DNA of 64,000 nt from Amyelois transitella (GCF_032362555.1 NC_083531.1:1116001-1180000); one strand, 5' to 3'; numbered from the stretch's first letter, positions 30,366 through 41,492 are shown. Notes: generated from the letters alone by a model not told the origin. A program made the numbers and translations.

Positions 30366-30412
30366 TTATATTTTGGTTATTCACAACATTGGTTGACGTC
30401 AAATAAATTATT
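30366..30412 (-). mobile_element. LINE L1 tail scrap
   Basis: CACAACATTGGTTGACGTCA then AATAAATTA only. Confidence 0.6.
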
Positions 30413-30795
30413 GAAACGGGATATTATATCGTTGTGTTCTACGTTGTGTAACGTAATATGTAAAAATTTAACGTAAATTAACAACTATTTTTTGTTTATA
30501 AATAATACAATTTGACCGGAAGAAATCTCCTAAGGAATAATCTGCCGTTGCGCGCTATTGTTTTTGTCGTACTATGTTTACTGTAGTTCTGGTATGTAGG
30601 TTCAATAAAGTATGTAAAAACACAATATGTATTTACAAACAAACATGTTTGGGTTCTCGCCTAAAAAAGACAATTTTCCCGGTTGCAAGTGATTATCTTG
30701 ATTCATACTTATATGTAACTATTGGCACTATTTACCTTCATCCGTATGTATTTTACTGACCTTTCAAATGTTGATTAATTTGTTAAAGATAATCC
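30413..30795. other. Intergenic, nothing recognised
   Basis: AT-rich; no exon signals. Confidence 0.3.
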
Positions 30796-31113
30796 GTATT
30801 TATACTAATATTATAAAGCTGAAGAGTTGGTTTGTTTAAACGCGCTAATTTCAGGAACTACTGGTTCCAATTGAAAAAATATTTTTGCGTTGAATAGACC
30901 ATTTATCGAGGAAGGCTTTAGGCTGTATAACATCACGCTGCAAGTAGCAAAGCAAAGAAATAAAGGAATATGAAAAAAAAACGGGGACAATTATCAATTA
31001 TTCGTCTATAGTCTATAGTGGAATAGTTATATTGGGCATCATTGAAGCCCTTAAGGCTTCAATGATGCCCAAAATAACTATTCCACGCGGACGAAATCGC
31101 GGGCACAGCTAGT
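30796..31113 (+). mobile_element. HelA Helitron-like element with palindromic 3' end
   Basis: TATACTAATATTATAAAGCT to CGCGGGCACAGCTAG before T. The last part (31018-31086) is an inverted duplication of the 3' region. Confidence 0.75.
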
Positions 31114-31269
31114 TTTAAAATAAATCTGCTTATTATATGTCTTAAAAACAAGTGCCTCTCATTCTGTTTGTTTTAATATCGTCATAGCCAAATGTTTAGC
31201 GTTTTTTATTTTGACCAATAAATATTTTTGTAAGAATACATTTCTTGTTTCAATTGAGTTAACAGTTTA

Positions 31270-31372
31270 ATAAGGTATTAACAGCTGAACGAAGGCTCTC
31301 AGTCCGTTGAAGACTGATAGCCCTGTCTACCCTGCAAGGGATACAGACGTGATTTATAGTATGTATGTTCAA
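31270..31372 (+). mobile_element. S1 copy, 3' piece
   Basis: AACAGCTGAACGAAGGCTCT to GACGTGATTTATAGTATGTA. Confidence 0.7.
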
Positions 31373-32245
31373 TTAAGTATTAAACGTAATTGTGTTATTT
31401 GTTCCGTATATATTTATTATTTATTTACGGCTTTTCTGTCGTCCATCGAACACAGCTCTGTCACCCAGGTGCTGAAACTTAAAAAAGCTAACGTCTATGT
31501 TCTCTCTCTCTTGCTCTTTGTTTATTCGAAGTGATAGAAAGAGAGAGAGTTAAAGTCTGTGGGGTTGGCTACATTGAACAAACATGAAAAAACAATATTT
31601 AAAAAACAAAAACCTGATTTATTTTCTTTAAATACAATTTACATATATCTAATTAATCAAAAGCTCTAAACTACTTAAAAGTCATAATAAACACTTTCAT
31701 TTGTTTTTTAGTTTTAATTTAACGCAATTAATAAATTGAAGTTTGAAATCAATTTTTTTTTAAAGTAGTCCCCTAAGTTATTTCTGATCTATTAAATAAC
31801 AATTAAATAAGGTTATAAGTATTTTATTTTAAACTGACTTGTGTTTATTAACTTATTTTCTTATCCATACCTATACAGAAAAAAAAACAACTTGGTGCAC
31901 TCTTGGGGCACTGGCCGTGGTCTGAGATTACAAATTCATGAAATCACCGTATATTCGAGTCTGAACTTGTCCGAATTATTTTTGTTTATTGTCTCACAAA
32001 ACGGCGTCTGAAATCCACAATAAGGGTTCCTTACTTAAAAGGTAAAAACGGGACCCTATTACTGACTACTACGCTGTCTGTCTGTCACTAGCCTGTATCT
32101 CATGAACCGTGACAGTTAAAAAGCTGAAATTTTCACAATTTATGTTTTTCCATTGCAGCTATAACAAAAAAAAAAGATATATATTCGATTTCCACACAAT
32201 AAACGTCTTTTTTGGTATGACTTTGCTTAATATTAATAAAGGTAA
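31373..32245. other. Intergenic sequence, nothing recognised
   Basis: AT-rich. GGACCCTATTACTGACTACT near 32050 is reminiscent of decayed repeat text seen near 42870-42910 (GGAACC..TTTTTACC). Confidence 0.3.
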
Positions 32246-32440
32246 CAGAGGGGTTAGTGCGAGTTTCACTCGATCAAACGCATCGAGCAAGTAATCGCGA
32301 ATTTGTATGGAATTGCATTAGTGCCATTGCGTTACCGCAAGGTGGCGCTGATTAAATCACATACAAATTCGCGTTTACTTGCTCGACGCTTTTCATCGAG
32401 TAAAATATCGAGCAAATTTCATCGAGCACTAACCCCTCTG
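32246..32440. mobile_element. Intact foldback MITE (CAGAGGGGTTAGTGC ends)
   Basis: Fifteen-base perfect terminal inverted repeats (CAGAGGGGTTAGTGC and its complement). A second inverted pair inside (AATTTGTATG with CATACAAATT and the CGAGCAAGTAA/TTACTTGCTCG arms) makes most of the 195 bases self-complementary. No coding. Target duplication unclear. Confidence 0.82.
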
Positions 32441-32515
32441 GTAGACACTAAAAATTTTCATAGAATATTTACATGTTTAGATTAAATTTACTCAAATTTC
32501 GATACAAATTACATA

Positions 32516-32780
32516 GTGCCGTGTGGTTCCCCGCACCAATACAAAAAAGAATAGGACCACTCCATCTCTTTCCCATGGATGTCATAAAAGACTACTTACT
32601 AAGGTATAGGCTTACAAACTTGGGATTCTTTTTCAGGCGATGGGCTAGCAACCTGTCACTATTTGAATCTCAATTCTATCATTAAGCCAAATAGCTGAAC
32701 GTGGCCATTCAGTATTTTCAAGACTGTTGGCTCTGTTTACCCCGCAAGGGATATAGACGTGACCATATGTATGTATGTAT
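32516..32780 (+). mobile_element. S1 copy, full length
   Basis: GTGCCGTGTGGTTCCCCGCA to the (TATG)n tail. Confidence 0.88.
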
Positions 32781-32808
32781 TACAGAGTAGTTGGCTTCTA
32801 AATCACAT

Positions 32809-33035
32809 GGTCCAGATCTTCCATTTTATTCGCCACAAGAAAATGCTCATCTGGTTGAAAATTTTTTGTCAAGACGACTTTTCCATAATTCGGTTGATTT
32901 AGCTGGTATATGTATAGTAATTCTGTATCAGGTGTTCCAGATCTTCGATTTTTATACGCCAAGAGAAAATGCTCATTAGGTTAATCAACTTTTGTTAAGA
33001 CGTCATTTCGATATTTTCAATAGTTTAGCTGAATT
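32809..33035. repeat. Diverged direct duplication, ~125-base unit
   Basis: TCCAGATCTTC, GAAAATGCTCAT and TTTAGCTG landmarks recur in order in 32809-32905 and 32935-33035. Confidence 0.65.
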
Positions 33036-33419
33036 GTTATGGTTCGATATCAGCTGTACCAGGATCCAAAATAAATTATACCCTATATGTTGGCCAGGCA
33101 TAATAGCTATACAACAAAAAAGTTTCATTCAGATCCGTTCAGTAGTTCCGGAGATAAGCGTGTACAAACAAACATAAAAACCCTTTTTTTTCAAATTATG
33201 CTCGAATACTATTTTTGAAATGTTTTATTTTTTGTTAAACATACTCAATGTACAGACAATTTTTTTTTACTGCTTTATTATATGTATTGATACAGAAAAT
33301 CAACGAAAAAAAAAATAGGCAAACTTTTTTGTAATTTATGTAAAACATAATAAAGAATCACATTAATACATTGACAGTAATTGGTGTCCGAGGTCAAACT
33401 CCCCAAGCACTCGACTAGT
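33036..33419. mobile_element. Helitron-like debris
   Basis: CCGTTCAGTAGTTCCGGAGA and ACAAACAAACATAAAAACCC resemble Helitron-like interiors; the rest is AT-rich. Confidence 0.4.
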
Positions 33420-33525
33420 ACATATACATATGTATGATCACGTCCTTATCTCTTGCGGGGTAGAGAGAGACAGAGATGGAGTGCCCCTATTATATTTTTC
33501 TATTGGTGCCGGATACCACACAGCA
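33420..33525 (-). mobile_element. S1 copy, heavily deleted
   Basis: TATGATCACGTCCTTATCTC joins to GACAGAGATGGAGTG and ends GGTGCCGGATACCACACAGC. Confidence 0.75.
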
Positions 33526-33761
33526 CGTCATGATATTCGTGGTGATATCCTCTGAAGTTATATATTAATTAATGTATGTATGTGTGTGATAATGTATCGC
33601 AGTGTCGAATCGTATTAAAGGTCACGTTGACACGCACGTGACTTGGATTTGCATTGTCTTCTGGTGCTTAAAAATAAAAAAATGGGGTCGTATACCTACC
33701 TTAGAAAGATGTAGTCTCTACCTGCCCCTCCGGGAATGTATGCTGTTGGTGATCCTAAATA

Positions 33762-34008
33762 CATATCACGTCTATATCCCTTGTGGGGTAGACAGAGCCA
33801 ACAGTCTTGAAAAGACTGATAGGCCACGCTCAGCTATTTTGCTTAATGATAGAATGGAGATTAAAATAGTGAAAGGTTACTAGTCCATTGCCTAAAAATA
33901 GAATCCCAAGTTTGTAAGCCTATCCCTTAGTCGCCTTTTACGACATCCATGGGAAAGAGCTGGAGTGGTCCTATTCTTTTTGTACTGGTGCCGGGAACCA
34001 CACGGCAA
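33762..34008 (-). mobile_element. S1 copy, full length
   Basis: ATATCACGTCTATATCCCTT to GGTGCCGGGAACCACACGGC. Confidence 0.88.
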
Positions 34009-34039
34009 TCCTAAACATTAAATAAATAAATTTATAATC

Positions 34040-34178
34040 GTGATTGGCTAGCAACCTGTCACTATTTGGATCTCAACTCTATCATTAGGTCAAATAGCTG
34101 AACGTGGCCTATCAGTCTTTCCAAGACTGTCTACCCCGCAAGGGATATAGACGTGATTAAATGTATGTATACGTATGT
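34040..34178 (+). mobile_element. S1 copy, 3' half
   Basis: GGCTAGCAACCTGTCACTAT to (TATG). Confidence 0.78.
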
Positions 34179-34983
34179 GATTTTGCTCAGCAATATTAGA
34201 TACCTACATGCGTTCAAGGTCAAATCGACAGAGTTACCAGCTCAATTGTTTCCCCAAAACTAAGGAAGAAATAATGTGGGATGGGATATTATTAGGGTGT
34301 TGAGCTTTTAGGGTTTTTGTGGTGGTTTAAGGGGATTTTTTTATTATATTTATTTGTAAATATATATTTTTTTACTATCTGTTTGCCATTGCAATACATA
34401 TGTACTACATATGTCTTCGGCTGACAAAACTAATACCTAACTATAAATAAAGAGCTTTAAAGATTGTTTCTTAATTAGTAGTGTCCGACCGAAGGTCTAT
34501 TTTTGGCCGAAGCCGAAGCCGAAGCCGATTAATCGGCTATCGCCACAACCTTCGGCCGAAGCCGAAGCCGAAGCCGAAGGTTTATATTCTCTCAGCACTC
34601 AGTAATTAATTTTGTTCAATATTGTCTACAAGCTACAATTAATATTAAAATCATTTCAAAACCTCAATATTAAAGGTTTATATATTGACTGTCTCATATA
34701 GAAGTTGATGATATATCATTGAGGTTTAGAGATAAACTAGCTGTTGCCCGCGACTTCGTCCGCGTAAATTTCGAGTTGAATTTTAATCATACAGTCAGAT
34801 ACAGACAGACAAAAAATGTAAAAAAAAATTCTCTATCCGTTTCAGTCAAAATATTAAATGTACAGAAAAAATATTTTTACCGTTTTATTATATGTAGTAT
34901 TTTGTTTTTCAGTTTTTTTACATAAAATACTCAAACAATACAAAAAAAATATATTTTTAATAATAAAAAATATCTTGTAATTG

Positions 34984-35050
34984 TTGGGATTCGAACTTGG
35001 ACCGCCAACTTCACAGTCTCACGGGCTAACCACTGGACCATCGAAGCTGT
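34984..35050 (-). mobile_element. tRNA-derived SINE head
   Basis: On the minus strand: TGGTCCAGTGGTTAGCCC (A-box-like) and AAGTTCGAATCCCAACAA (B box). A different tRNA ancestor from family S2. Embedded in repeats, so unlikely to be a working tRNA gene. Confidence 0.5.
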
Positions 35051-35084
35051 TGCGTTGGTGTCGAAATTAAAGTAGACTACATAC

Positions 35085-35270
35085 ATATGGTCACGTCTTT
35101 ATCCCTTGCGGGGTAGACAGAGCCAACAGACTTGAAAAGACTGAATGGCCACGTTCAGCTATTTGACTTAATGATAGAATTGAGATTCAAAAAGTGATAG
35201 GTTGCTCGCCCATCGCCTAAAAAAGAATCCCAAGTTTGTAAGCCCATCCCTTAGTCGCCTTTCACTTATA
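35085..35270 (-). mobile_element. S1 copy, 5'-truncated
   Basis: ATGGTCACGTCTTTATCCCT to CCCTTAGTCGCCTTTCAC; inside the hAT-like element. Confidence 0.8.
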
Positions 35271-35969
35271 TTTATATGTTATAGGTATAATGCCGTCGTA
35301 TAATGATAAATGACTTTGAATTTTTAATTTCGTAACTTATTTGCCGGCATACTGATGCCTTGAGTTCATTCAAATGTCGATAACTTTTTTTTTTGTGAAC
35401 CGATTTTGATGAAACAAACGAAAAGAAAAAATGAAAGTTTGAACTAAATCGGTTTAGTACTTTCGGAGCAAATCGTGATCATGCATACAGACAGACAGAC
35501 AAGAAATTAAAAAAAATATTTTTGCTTTCTATTATTCATTCTAAGTGTCCCTCTATCCATTTCAGTCGAAAATACTAAATGTACAGACAAAATATTTTAC
35601 TGTTTTATTATATGTATAGATAAAAGTTTGTGATTTACCTACTGGTAAAAATAATGATTTGATTTCTTACAAAAACACTCGTTTAAATACACGTACGGAC
35701 TTGTTTTGATGCATGCAATCAGCAATGCGATATTTTGACAGTGACTCCCCGCCGCCTCATGACTTTCGTAACAGTTCGTTCAATCTCGACGGTCGCTCGG
35801 ACCTTCGGCGAAACCTTCGGCTTCGGCCGGATTTTGGGCCGAAGCCGAATGTTTCGCCGAAGGTGGATTTTTTGGCCGAAGGTGGCCGAAGCCGAAGCCG
35901 AAGCCGAAGCTTCGGTCGGACACTATTAATTAGGCATTATTCCTTAAATTTTTAGAGGTGTCTTTGTTA

Positions 35970-36215
35970 TACATACATATAATCACGTCTATATCCTTTG
36001 CGGGGTAGAGAGAGCAAAAAATCTTGAAAAGCCTGACAGGCCACGTTCAGCTGCTTGGCTTATTGATAGAACTCAGATTGAAATAGTGACAGGTTGCTTG
36101 CCCTGCACTATTTGAATCATAATTCTATCTTAGAGCCCAACAGCTGAACGTGGCCTATCAGTCTTTTCAACACAGTTGGCTCTGTCTACCCTGCAAGGGA
36201 TATAGACGTATACAT
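35970..36215. mobile_element. Two S1 pieces fused head to head
   Basis: 35970-36105 is reversed (ATAATCACGTCTATATCCTT) and 36106-36215 is forward (GCACTATTTGAATCATAATT to AAGGGATATAGACGTA), making a large imperfect inverted repeat. Confidence 0.75.
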
Positions 36216-36309
36216 TCTTTTTCTCTTTCTTATGGTGCAATAAAGAGTCTATCAATCTATTATATGTAGATATGTAATATTAGAAATATACATTCATACA
36301 TACATACCT

Positions 36310-36560
36310 ACATATGATCACGTCTATATCCCTAACGGGGTAGACAGAGCCACCAGTCTTGAAAAGACTGATAGGTCACGCTCAGCTATTTGGCTTAGTG
36401 ATAGAATTTAGATTCAAATATTGACAGGTTGCTAGCCCATCGCCTAAAAGAGGAATCCCAAGTTCATAAGCCTATCCCTTAGTCGCCTTTTACGACATCC
36501 GTGGGAAAGAGATGGAGTGGTCCTATTCTTTTTTGTAATGGTGCCGGGAACCACACGGCA
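36310..36560 (-). mobile_element. S1 copy, full length
   Basis: ATGATCACGTCTATATCCCT to GGTGCCGGGAACCACACGGC. Confidence 0.88.
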
Positions 36561-36851
36561 CCAAATTAGAAATATATTAGAGATTATTTAGCTTAGGGGT
36601 GAATATTTTTATGAGTTGGTAAGTTGGTATGTAAGTACTTAGTAAGTTCGCTGTTGTTCGTGTCCGTGCGTGTTTATTTATAATCTAATCGTCTGTGGTA
36701 TTGTCGTGTGCGTGCAAGCTTTTTAAAAAGCCTAGTGACATTTTCTGAGATTAATAATAGTCTATGTATCTTTTGTTGGTTTTACAAGCGGAGCTACCGT
36801 AGGTACCTAGTTATTGTAATTGTCAATTAGTAATTGTCTCAATTTGTCAAA

Positions 36852-38091
36852 ATGGAGGAGTGTCAAGTTTTTGGTTTGGACGTGGAGATGGTAGAAGTAG
36901 AGCCGAACTATAAGAAGAGTGCGGCGCGCGTTTCTCTTGTGTCACAAGATTTAAAATGGTACTACGACAAATATGTCCGCCAGGACAGAAGAGTGTTATG
37001 CTACAAAAAACCCATTACCGGTTTGACAAAAGAAATATTACTCGGTGGCAAATTACTGAAGAATGTTCGCAGGGACGTTCTAAAACTTTTAAGGGATTCC
37101 GTCGTTGTAGGACATTCTATTCATTATGATTTTGACGTTTTACAAATTGACGGGGACGATTTAGACGATATCGATTGTATAGTACGTGACACAACTGAAT
37201 TTAGCTTCTTTAGAAAGGTAAGTTGCGCACATTTTAATACTTATAGGTAATAATCTTTAAAATCTTCCTGACAAAGGCTGTCCTGGCAAAAGGTCAGGTC
37301 AAGAGCCCGAAACTGCCGAACTTAAATGTAGAGTTATGAATGTGGATGAAGCGAAAGAAGTTTGCAAGGATCGTGGCAAGTGAAAAGATGTAGTCTCTGC
37401 CTACGCCTCCGAGAAAAAGGCTCCGGCTTAAATCGTTGGTAATGTTTTAAGCCCGCAGACTTTGGGCGTTTTTTTAAAAGCAGTTCAAATTAAGGGGCAG
37501 ATAGATAAATAAATCGCTTAATGAAAATATAATCCGTGCATCTACACGCGGCGCGAGCGTCGCGCCAGCGCGGCGACGCGGCAGCCGCGCAAGCGCGAGT
37601 CTGCAAAATATATATATACTTATACATATATAACAAATTCGATGATATGGAACGCATAGTGCGCGAGTCCGACTCGCGCATATCATATATCATCGCATTT
37701 TTTTGGCAGGTTTATTTTATACATACATACATATAATCACGTCTATATCCCTTGCGGGGTAGACAGGGAGACCAGTTTTGAAAATACTGATAGGCCACGT
37801 TCAGCTGTTTGGCTTCATGATAGCATCGAGATTCAAATAGTGACAGGTTGCTAGCCCATCGCCTAAAAGAAGAAAGTCAAGCCAAGTTTTTGTGTGGCTC
37901 TTAACACATAATTTGACTTTCAGGTCCGCGCTGATGGGTCTACGCCGTCTCTAAAAGAGCTTGCACGCCATTTCCTTGGAAAAAACATTCAGCAGGGCGT
38001 CCATTGCTCAGTGGTTGACGCTGCAACTGTTGTCCAATTGTACACTAAATATGAAAGAGCTTGGGAACGTGAAATAGATTTGGAATACTGA
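36852..38091 (+). CDS. Short DEDDh exonuclease, paralogue of REXO4
   Basis: Two exons, 36852-37217 and 37924-38091, phase 0 (AAG/gtaagt, ttcag/GTC), giving 177 residues. Motifs: FGLDVEMV (D10, E12), VVGHSIHYDFDVL (D93) and HCSVVDA (H149, D154), so all catalytic positions are present. The intron falls exactly as in the gene at 28306, between F-R-K and V-x(2-3)-GSTPSLK, which argues for duplication from a shared ancestor. It lacks REXO4's basic N-terminal region and is ISG20/AEN-sized. ATG 36852 has good context (TCAAAATGG). Substrate unknown; RNA or DNA 3'-5' exonuclease activity is inferred from the family. Strong divergence from REXO4 suggests an old duplicate or a separate family member. 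Confidence 0.85.
37290..37430 (+). mobile_element. LINE-X tail fragment
   Basis: AAAAGGTCAGGTCAAGAGCC through GTTATGAATGTGGATGAAGC to CTCTGCCTACGCCTCCGAG; no (TATG) tail. Confidence 0.7.
37735..37880 (-). mobile_element. S1 copy, 5'-truncated
   Basis: ATAATCACGTCTATATCCCT to GCCCATCGCCTAAAAGAAGA, within the intron. Confidence 0.82.
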
Positions 38092-40556
38092 AAAAAAATT
38101 ATTAAAAAAAAGTTAAATAAAAGTAGGTAGGTAGGTAACGACCAAATTTATAAATTGTAATGGCAATATATTAGTATTCCACAGCGCCGAATAGCGCCAC
38201 CTACCACCGAATCGAACTGAATGTAAACTGAATTTATAAAGACCTCATTAATTTATTATTACAAGTTAATAGCGTACAGTTCCCGAGTTCAAACGTCGCG
38301 TGGTGATACGCTTAAATATTTCGCACTATACCATAAAATCAGACTACTACACGTCAGTGTAACATGAAAATGGTACTAAGTAACAAATTGTGAAGCTGGG
38401 TACACACTGTGCCAACCAATGTTGAATTTCGAATGAACTTTGGCGTTGGCCAAACCGTCCGTAAAAATCCGACCTAGGTGAATATTATTCGATTGGCACT
38501 GTGTGTACGCAGCTTTAGGCTGGTTTCAGCGTCGGCCGTTTATAATAACATGGTTTGGTTTGTAATGAAACGCGGTAGTCTTAGATCGTAAAATGATCTA
38601 AGTTCACAGTGCTCCAGTTAGGCGCGTGAGTGGCCGGCGGCGCTAGCTTACACCGCGTCACTCTAAGGCCTCTTTCCAATGGCGGATTGTAATATCTGCC
38701 GCCAGTAGGCTGTTCAAATGTTGCCGCCCGTTGTGATGTCTGCATTTCGATACCCCACACGGATAAAGTAAGGTGGAGGTCAAATGTCACATTTTATAAT
38801 TAACAAACTAAAAAATGTTATATTTTTAGTAGGTTTTTTTTTTATTTCTGATTGACGAAACAAATTTTTGGGGCTAAATTTGCTGCCACTTACTTATTTG
38901 AATTAAAACTACCTACATATATTTTAAAAAGTTTTAATCGATTTACAATTTCACGTGCATCGATTTTGTGAACTCCAGCAGATCTTTAGTTTTCATCCAC
39001 GTTGGATCATCGCTCGGGAAGATCCGACTTATTAAATTAACAATGAACATAGGAAATTAATTATGTGTTATTTACCTGTGTTTAAGTTAATGTATAGGTA
39101 GATATATAACTGACTCATTCAAGAATGTGTAAGACTATCGAATATTGTTCGATGTAGGACGATTTTCACCGTCTTGCCAGTTTTGGGTAGTCGGTATCCT
39201 AAAATATTGATTTTGGTCATTTTATTGCCTCTAAACACTTATATTTGTAAGTTTCGAGGTAATAATTTGACCAGGAGACTAATTCACGACAGTTAAATAA
39301 AAGGGCAATAATGTTTTTTTAAATTCTAGAAGAATAAATTGTCTTTCAACGATTGTGAATAAAGTCTCTTACAGTGTAAACACTAGTCTAGTAAACGTCT
39401 TAGTGTAAACACTACAACTAACATCTTTAACGAACATTTTATATCTCATTCCGTTTTTTACCCCAAATTCCAATTTAGATTTTAAGAAAACATTTAAAAG
39501 TTAAAAAAGGGCCAGAATTCGCGATATTTAGCGCTTTCAGTGCCAAGTTGGCAGCACTGGATATCGCTACGACTTAATGATGTTGCATATCGTGCGTAGC
39601 GTTGAAAATTCCGAAAGAAACAAATTGTTTTTTTCGGTGAAAGAAACGTTTTTTCGTTTTTTACCGTTTTATTGGTTTGTTACATTGAAATATATCAGAA
39701 TAAAACCTTGGGGAAAAAACGGTTTTATTGAGATTTTCGTCGTTTGTTTCGAAAAATAAGAAAAAAACGATTGGAAAACTATATATATATATTCTATGTA
39801 TAATTACCAATTTTTAAAATAATGATGCATATTGTAAGGAAATCAATACTTTTCCTATCGTATTTTTCCGTTTCTTTCATATTTTTCCGTTTTATTAATA
39901 AAAAACATGAAATATTTCATTCTTATCTTTCTTGAAACTTTCGTAAAAAACTTGTATAAAAACGAGGGAATTTGAAAAAAACCGGAAAATTTCCCGCTTT
40001 TTTCAACCCTAATCGTGCGACAACGAGTCAGTCGCGCGAAACGCTGCACTCAGGCTTTTTAATTTATAGACGTTTACCTAAGTCGTTACGAGTAGGTAGG
40101 TATGTGCAGCCGAAGTCTTGCGAAATATGCGCGAGCTCTAAAGCTTATTCAGGGAGCCTAAGCCCTTTAGTATTAGTCTCTCTCTGAACGAGCCAATTTA
40201 ATGAATAATGTTCCTTTTGATTTTACTTTTTGTACGTGTGATCTAAATAGTGGCTTTTTATTCCTGTGCCATTTAGTGACAAGTGACATTAAAATTTAAA
40301 CCGTGTTTAGCGCCATCTGTTGTTCCTTTTTGGAACTGTTATCGTAGTGTGAGTCTGTGCAAGTACAAGAAATTAAACGAAATGACAGATTTTTTGCAAC
40401 TTTTTATTAATTAGGTCGACTAAAATATAATACCTAATAGGCCTAAGAAATATTAAAAAAATTGCATTTAGTGCTCGCACTTGAAAGCAAAATGTTTGCC
40501 TATCAGCGGTAACACTACGGAACAAATAAAAATAAATCAAAATTGTTAGTAACAAT
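38092..40556. other. Intergenic region, mostly unrecognised
   Basis: Apart from the MITE at 38391-38516, the stretch 39590-40010 is rich in A/T runs with repeated CCGTTT/AAACGG words. No exon pattern found. Confidence 0.35.
38391..38516. mobile_element. Short MITE with ~23-bp inverted ends
   Basis: AAGCTGGGTACACACTGTGC at the left and TTGGCACTGTGTGTACGCAG at the right are near-complementary. No coding. Confidence 0.7.
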
Positions 40557-40559
40557 GCT

Positions 40560-40745
40560 TCTAAATTCAAAACTTTTATTAATTAATATGGGCCTCTTCA
40601 ATATCACTTAATAATAGTCACATCTTTTTTTGTTTCACAACATTGGTTGACGTCAAATAAATTACTTGAACTAAGTTAACTGCCGCTTCCAAGGCGTCAG
40701 TGCAGAAGAAGCGATAACAAACTGCACTGCAGCATTTTCTTCCCT
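40560..40745 (-). mobile_element. LINE L1 3' tail fragment
   Basis: CACAACATTGGTTGACGTCA, GCAGAAGAAGCGATAACAAA, GCAGCATTTTCTTCC. Confidence 0.75.
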
Positions 40746-40933
40746 AACATCGCTTGGATTAGATAACTTACATAAAAGCGTAGGATATAAGAAGGTTGTG
40801 TATGATTTGCGTTTGTAAATATTTAAACTAATTTTACTTTCATGTCACACATCATTGGCACATATTTCATTAAAACCAGGCTACGTCAAAATATAAAGGT
40901 TTTTTTCTGCGGTTCTTGTATTGTTTTGTGACC

Positions 40934-40998
40934 ACACTAAATGCGTTAAGGGAGTTAACGCATTTAGTGTAAATGCGTTAAGAGAAATAACGCATTTA
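40934..40998. repeat. Two adjacent hairpins sharing one word
   Basis: ACACTAAATGCGTTAA, five-base spacer, exact complement (40934-40970); then TAAATGCGTTA, seven bases, TAACGCATTTA (40970-40998). Confidence 0.8.
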
Positions 40999-41258
40999 GC
41001 GTAAATTACCGCAAAATTTGGGCAACGAAATGATACACTGGCTGCTTTTTTTCCCTTAAAAATTTTGGCGTAGATATAGTTTGTATTTTCTTTTAATTAA
41101 GCAATATATTCAAACTTAATTTTAATTAAGCAATATATTAAAAGTTAATTTAGACTTATTATCTAAGAAACAATAAATATATAACAACTAGCTATACCAA
41201 ATTACATATTACCTACCTTTGCTATGATGTAATATGTTCTATCATACATACATACATA
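40999..41258. other. AT-rich intergenic, nothing recognised
   Basis: TTAATTAAGCAATATATT occurs twice around 41090-41140; no gene. Confidence 0.3.
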
Positions 41259-41492
41259 TAGTCACGTACACCCCTTGCAGGGTAGATATAGCCAACCCAA
41301 CAGGCAGTGCAAAAGTCTGACAGTCCACGTTCAGCTATTTGGCTTGATGATATAATTGACAATATTCAAATAGTGACAGGTTGCTATCGCCTAAAAGAAG
41401 AATGCCAATATAAGCCTATCTCTTAATCGCCTTTTACGATATCCATGGGAAAGAGAAGGTATGGTCCTATTATTTTTTTATTGGTGCCGTTA
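41259..41492 (-). mobile_element. S1 copy, diverged
   Basis: ATAGTCACGTACACCCCTTG to TTATTGGTGCCG. Confidence 0.8.

Larger units (their letters stand above)
34479..35925. mobile_element. hAT-like DNA transposon with 8-bp target duplication and GCCGAA-rich ends
   Basis: Termini TAGTGTCCGACCGAAG and its exact complement, flanked on both sides by TTAATTAG (34471-34478, 35926-35933). GCCGAA/TTCGGC repeats fill the subterminal 100-150 bases at each end. The 1.45-kb interior has no transposase and holds later insertions: Helitron-like sequence from ~34738, a tRNA-like head at 34984-35050 and an S1 copy at 35085-35270. An 8-bp duplication and TAGTG start fit hAT. Confidence 0.82.
37218..37923 (+). 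other. Intron of the short DEDDh gene, with repeats and a GC-rich island
   Basis: Contains a LINE-X coding tail (37290-37430), a CpG-dense segment (37540-37605, GCGGCGCGAGCGTCGCGCCA), a small palindrome GCGCGAGTCCGACTCGCGC near 37660, and an S1 piece (37735-37880) ending 43 bases before exon 2. Confidence 0.75.

Noticed and set aside
35713-35955. Arg/Ser/Glu-Ala frames near 35.8 kb
   Set aside because: Translations of the GCCGAA arrays at the end of the hAT-like element.
39577-40010. A hAT-like end (TTTTTTCAACCCTAA) with CCGTTT repeats
   Set aside because: I could not find a matching left end or target duplication.
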